Origin: Helicobacteraceae bacterium
Lineage (GTDB): Bacteria; Campylobacterota; Campylobacteria; Campylobacterales; SZUA-545
Assembly (NCBI GenBank): GCA_031275395.1
Contig: JAISOU010000017.1
Location: 1-19,999 of the forward strand
Direction: 5' to 3'
DNA length: 19,999 nt
Made by a program: the position numbers and the translations under genes. Every line of letters starts with the position of its first letter. Within the stretch, counting starts at the first letter, position 1. A model generated the notes under the pieces. The model searched no databases. It saw only the letters and a program-made list of their open reading frames with translations, and was not told the origin of the DNA. Shown in pieces: positions 17,971 to 19,999 of the stretch.

Positions 17971-19470
17971 TTATTGAAGCAATCTTAAGACGTGTTGCTG
18001 AATCTGATTAGCCTGACTTAAAGCGAAACTACCGGATTGCGCCAAAATCGACTGCTTGCTAAAGTTTGCGCTCTCCGCGCCGAAGTCCAGATCGCGAATC
18101 GTCGATTCGGAGCTTTGAACGTTTACCTGCGCGTTTGAAATGTTGGTGATCGTAACCTCGATCTGATTTTGCACGGCGCCCAAGTCGGCGCGAATCTCGT
18201 CGAGAAGCTCTAGCGCCGCGTCGGCAATATCCATCGTGATCATCGCGCCCTGCCGCGTCGTTACGCCTACGCCTAAGTATTTCCCCGCCGCCGCCGTTTG
18301 AATCGCGTTCGCGTAAGCGCCGCCCGCCGCGCCTTGAAGCGCCGTAAAGTTGCCGATCACGTCCTGCATATTGGTAAAAGCCTGATAGCCGCCCGAATTG
18401 ATCTTGCCTACAAGCGAACCCGTCGCCGTGTAGTTAATATCCCTCGCGTTGCTATGCACAAGCGTCAGCCGCCCGTAGTTTTCGTGCGCCGCCGCGCTCG
18501 TAGCGCCAAGCCCCATCTGCGTTCCTCCCGCGCTGGTCGTAACGTGAATACCGCGCCCGTCCCGCGACGTGAGATTCAGCCGCCCCTCTTCGTCTATGCT
18601 TGCATAAACGCCCGTAAGCATAGTAAAGGAGTTGATCGCGTTTATTAGATTACCGTTGCGATCGTTGGTATCCACGTTATCCACGTCGCCGATCAGAACG
18701 TCGTTAATTTGCAACGCTTTGATCGTGCCGCTTTGAACCGCCGTCGCGCCGGTCGATTGAACGTTGAAGGTCGCTCTAGCGCCGATCGTGTCGCTGTATT
18801 TGTTGATAGATTCGGCAAGCGCGCCCAAACCCGTCCCCGCGCTATAACTGATCCGCACGCTTTCAAGCGCGATTGGCGCGGCGCCCGTGCTACTCTGAAA
18901 GGTCAAAATCGTCGAACTAGCCGCCGTGATCGTAGCCGTCGTTTCCAACCGAACGCCGCCGATCTTGCTCGCCATCGTGCAACCGATCGAGGCTTTGACG
19001 GTTTCGTTGGAATATGCGCCGATCTGAAACTCTTTATTTACGAAACTACCCGCAAGCAACTTCATTCCGTTAAAGCTCGTCTGAACGGCTATATTGTTTA
19101 GCTGTTCTACTAAACGGTTGATGTCGCGTTGAATAGCCGTTCGGCTCTTTTGGTTTTGCCCGTCTTGTGCGGCTTGGATCGCCTTTGATTTGATTATGTC
19201 GCAGATTTTGATCTGTTCGTCCATAGCTTTATCGGCGATCTGAATAATGCCGATCGCGTCGTTTGCGTTGCGAATTGCCTGTCCAAGCGCGTTGGCTTGG
19301 CTTCTTAAACTATCGGCGATCGCCATACCCGAAGAGTCGTCGGCGGCTTTGTTGATACGAAGTCCGGAGGAGAGTTTGCCAACCGATTTGTCAATTTCGC
19401 GGCTTGTAGTCGTCGAATTAACCTGCGCGTTCATCGCCGCGATGTTGGTGTTTATCTTTAAAAAGCCCAT
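17971..19470 (-). CDS. flaA: Flagellin
   Basis: Major filament protein of the flagellum, exported by the flagellar type III system. The conserved N-terminal D0/D1 region (about 1-165: INTNIAAMNAQ, KLSSGLRINKAADDSSGMAI) and C-terminal D1/D0 region (about 420-499, ending NQIQQHVLRLLQ) enclose a variable, Ser/Thr/Ala/Gly-rich middle that is the usual site of O-glycosylation. At the TLR5-recognition stretch it reads DIIKSKAIQAAQDGQ (near 90-105), like the immune-evading flagellins of Campylobacter and Helicobacter and unlike Salmonella. 499 aa is slightly shorter than C. jejuni FlaA (about 570). AAGGAG lies 10 nt before the ATG and a sigma-54-like promoter lies upstream. The paralogue type (FlaA or FlaB) cannot be decided here. 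Confidence 0.95.
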   Translation of the reverse strand: MGFLKINTNIAAMNAQVNSTTTSREIDKSVGKLSSGLRINKAADDSSGMAIADSLRSQANALGQAIRNANDAIGIIQIADKAMDEQIKICDIIKSKAIQAAQDGQNQKSRTAIQRDINRLVEQLNNIAVQTSFNGMKLLAGSFVNKEFQIGAYSNETVKASIGCTMASKIGGVRLETTATITAASSTILTFQSSTGAAPIALESVRISYSAGTGLGALAESINKYSDTIGARATFNVQSTGATAVQSGTIKALQINDVLIGDVDNVDTNDRNGNLINAINSFTMLTGVYASIDEEGRLNLTSRDGRGIHVTTSAGGTQMGLGATSAAAHENYGRLTLVHSNARDINYTATGSLVGKINSGGYQAFTNMQDVIGNFTALQGAAGGAYANAIQTAAAGKYLGVGVTTRQGAMITMDIADAALELLDEIRADLGAVQNQIEVTITNISNAQVNVQSSESTIRDLDFGAESANFSKQSILAQSGSFALSQANQIQQHVLRLLQ

Positions 19471-19508
19471 AACGTTTTGGCTCCTTGAGCGTTTTGTTGT
19501 CTATTCAC

Positions 19509-19525
19509 AAGCAGTTTTTATTCCA
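19509..19525 (-). promoter_or_regulatory. Candidate sigma-54 (RpoN) promoter of flagellin
   Basis: On the minus strand this reads TGGAATAAAAACTGCTT: the -24 GG (19523-19524) and -12 GC (19511-19512) are exactly 10 nt apart, as in TGGCAC-N5-TTGC, with partial matches elsewhere. It lies about 40 nt before the ATG. Several flagellin genes in this phylum (flaB type) are RpoN-dependent. No sigma-28 site is evident. Confidence 0.55.
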
Positions 19526-19578
19526 AAACGTGAAACATCAAAAGAAACAAAAATCAAACCGATCGTTTCGTCTGTTAA

Positions 19579-19606
19579 GCAAAACCGCCGCCTTCAGTCA
19601 TTCCCG
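19579..19606. repeat. 28-nt dispersed repeat, copy 2
   Basis: Matches 384-411 at 24 of 28 positions, beginning with an identical 13-mer (GCAAAACCGCCGC). Its last 12 nt are the left arm of the terminal inverted repeat at 19595-19714. Confidence 0.45.
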
Positions 19607-19714
19607 TTACGGAGTGAAAGGCGCGAAGGAAGCGCTGATTCCTTAGTCGTTTGTGGGTCTTGAAATACGCATGGCTACGCCGTATTTGGATTCTCGCCTA
19701 CGCGGGAATGACTG
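19595..19714. repeat. Small non-coding element with 12-bp perfect terminal inverted repeats (MITE/REP-like)
   Basis: CAGTCATTCCCG (19595-19606) is the exact reverse complement of CGGGAATGACTG (19703-19714), enclosing 96 bp that code for nothing recognisable. Inside are two smaller hairpins: AAGGAA/TTCCTT (19626-19644) and AAATACG/CGTATTT (about 19662-19687). The right arm is also part of a short near-palindrome, ATTCTCGC-CTAC-GCGGGAAT. Size and structure suggest a miniature mobile element or an intergenic palindromic repeat. No clear target-site duplication is seen. It lies 144 bp beyond the 3' end of a tyrosine recombinase gene. Confidence 0.6.
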
Positions 19715-19858
19715 TTTATAGCGACATCCCCAATTTATCCTACTTTTTCTCCAATACCAACCAAAACAACCCGCATTGCAAGTGGTGTTGTGAGTGTAGC
19801 ACAAATTATTAAAATATGCAATTTTGTGAAATCTAAGATTATTGCGATTTTTTGTTCT

Positions 19859-19999
19859 TTAAGTCGCTTCTTTGAGCCTTGCGTCGTTTGATTTTCCAAA
19901 ATCGTAATTATCTAAAAAGGAAGCTCGTTTAACGTGTCGTCTTGGAATGTATTTGGCATACACGCCTAATGTGATAGCTAGGTTCTTATGTCCTAACAT
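19859..19999 (-). CDS. Tyrosine recombinase/phage-type integrase, C-terminal fragment (runs off window)
   Basis: The last 46 codons of a gene entering from beyond the right edge of the window. It opens MLGHKNLAITLGVYAKYIPR, the classic end of the phage integrase catalytic domain: the LGH motif of box II followed by the nucleophile tyrosine (Tyr14 of the fragment) in T-x3-Y, then a short basic and acidic tail ending KEAT and TAA at 19859-19861. The first Met is internal; the real start is outside. It could be a phage or genomic-island integrase; a Xer protein is less likely given the tail. Whether the gene is intact upstream cannot be seen. Confidence 0.85.
   Translation of the reverse strand: MLGHKNLAITLGVYAKYIPRRHVKRASFLDNYDFGKSNDARLKEAT

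Larger units (their letters stand above)
19471..19858. other. Non-coding gap with flagellin promoter and repeat element
   Basis: 388 bp without a credible gene. It contains, from left to right, the flagellin ribosome site and sigma-54-like promoter, the 28-nt repeat copy at 19579-19606, the inverted-repeat element at 19595-19714, and an A/T-rich stretch (19715-19858) downstream of the integrase fragment in which I see no further structure. Confidence 0.7.

Noticed and set aside
18298-19663. Arg-rich plus-strand frames opposite the flagellin gene, one extending to 19663
   Set aside because: Antisense to a conserved flagellin; composition (many Arg, no domain) is that of a shadow frame.
19778-19819. 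Small minus-strand frame starting MRVVLVGIGEKVG downstream of the integrase
   Set aside because: Only about 13 codons, no ribosome site and no similarity recognised.

Overview
The window looks like the chromosomal replication-origin region of a flagellated member of the Campylobacterota (formerly Epsilonproteobacteria). This rests on the order ruvC (divergent) / dnaA / dnaN / gyrB, a Campylobacter/Helicobacter-type flagellin, a Maf-family (DUF115) flagellin-glycosylation protein next to it, and promoters with a clear TATAAT -10 box but no clear -35. I cannot name a genus. The sequence is unusually rich in the word GATCG/CGATC.

Layout. 1-451: no convincing gene, but decayed repeats and hairpins. 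452-2128 (-): ilvD (branched-chain amino acid synthesis). 2321-2879 (+): four tRNA genes, Gly(GCC)-Leu(UAA)-Cys(GCA)-Ser(UGA), all with encoded CCA. 2890-5471 (-): a lemA / M48 membrane metalloprotease operon. 5619-8276 (+): pcm (protein repair), a DinB-family protein and purB. 8291-9289 (-): queD and ruvC, abutting. 9290-9420: a cluster of DnaA-box-like sites between ruvC and dnaA. 9421-15973 (+): dnaA, dnaN, gyrB, a double-HD-domain protein and queF. The dnaA-dnaN gap has the layout of a basal origin-unwinding module: two direct TTCAC-core boxes, a GC clamp, DnaA-trio-like triplets and an A-rich run. 16056-19470 (-): maf then flagellin in genome order (flagellin is transcribed first). 19471-19858: candidate sigma-54 promoter and a ~120-bp element with 12-bp perfect terminal inverted repeats. 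19859-19999 (-): the C-terminal end of a tyrosine recombinase running off the window.

How the genes fit together. The core is a replication block: initiator, sliding clamp, gyrase subunit and Holliday-junction resolvase around a probably bipartite origin (boxes on both sides of dnaA). Two queuosine genes, queD and queF, flank it on opposite sides. The right end is a flagellin/glycosylation unit followed by mobile DNA, suggesting that an integrated element begins just past the window. Most genes are ordinary housekeeping genes. The least routine observations are the origin-unwinding module, the internally duplicated HD protein, the terminal-inverted-repeat element with related fragments at the opposite end of the window, and the unlisted integrase tail.
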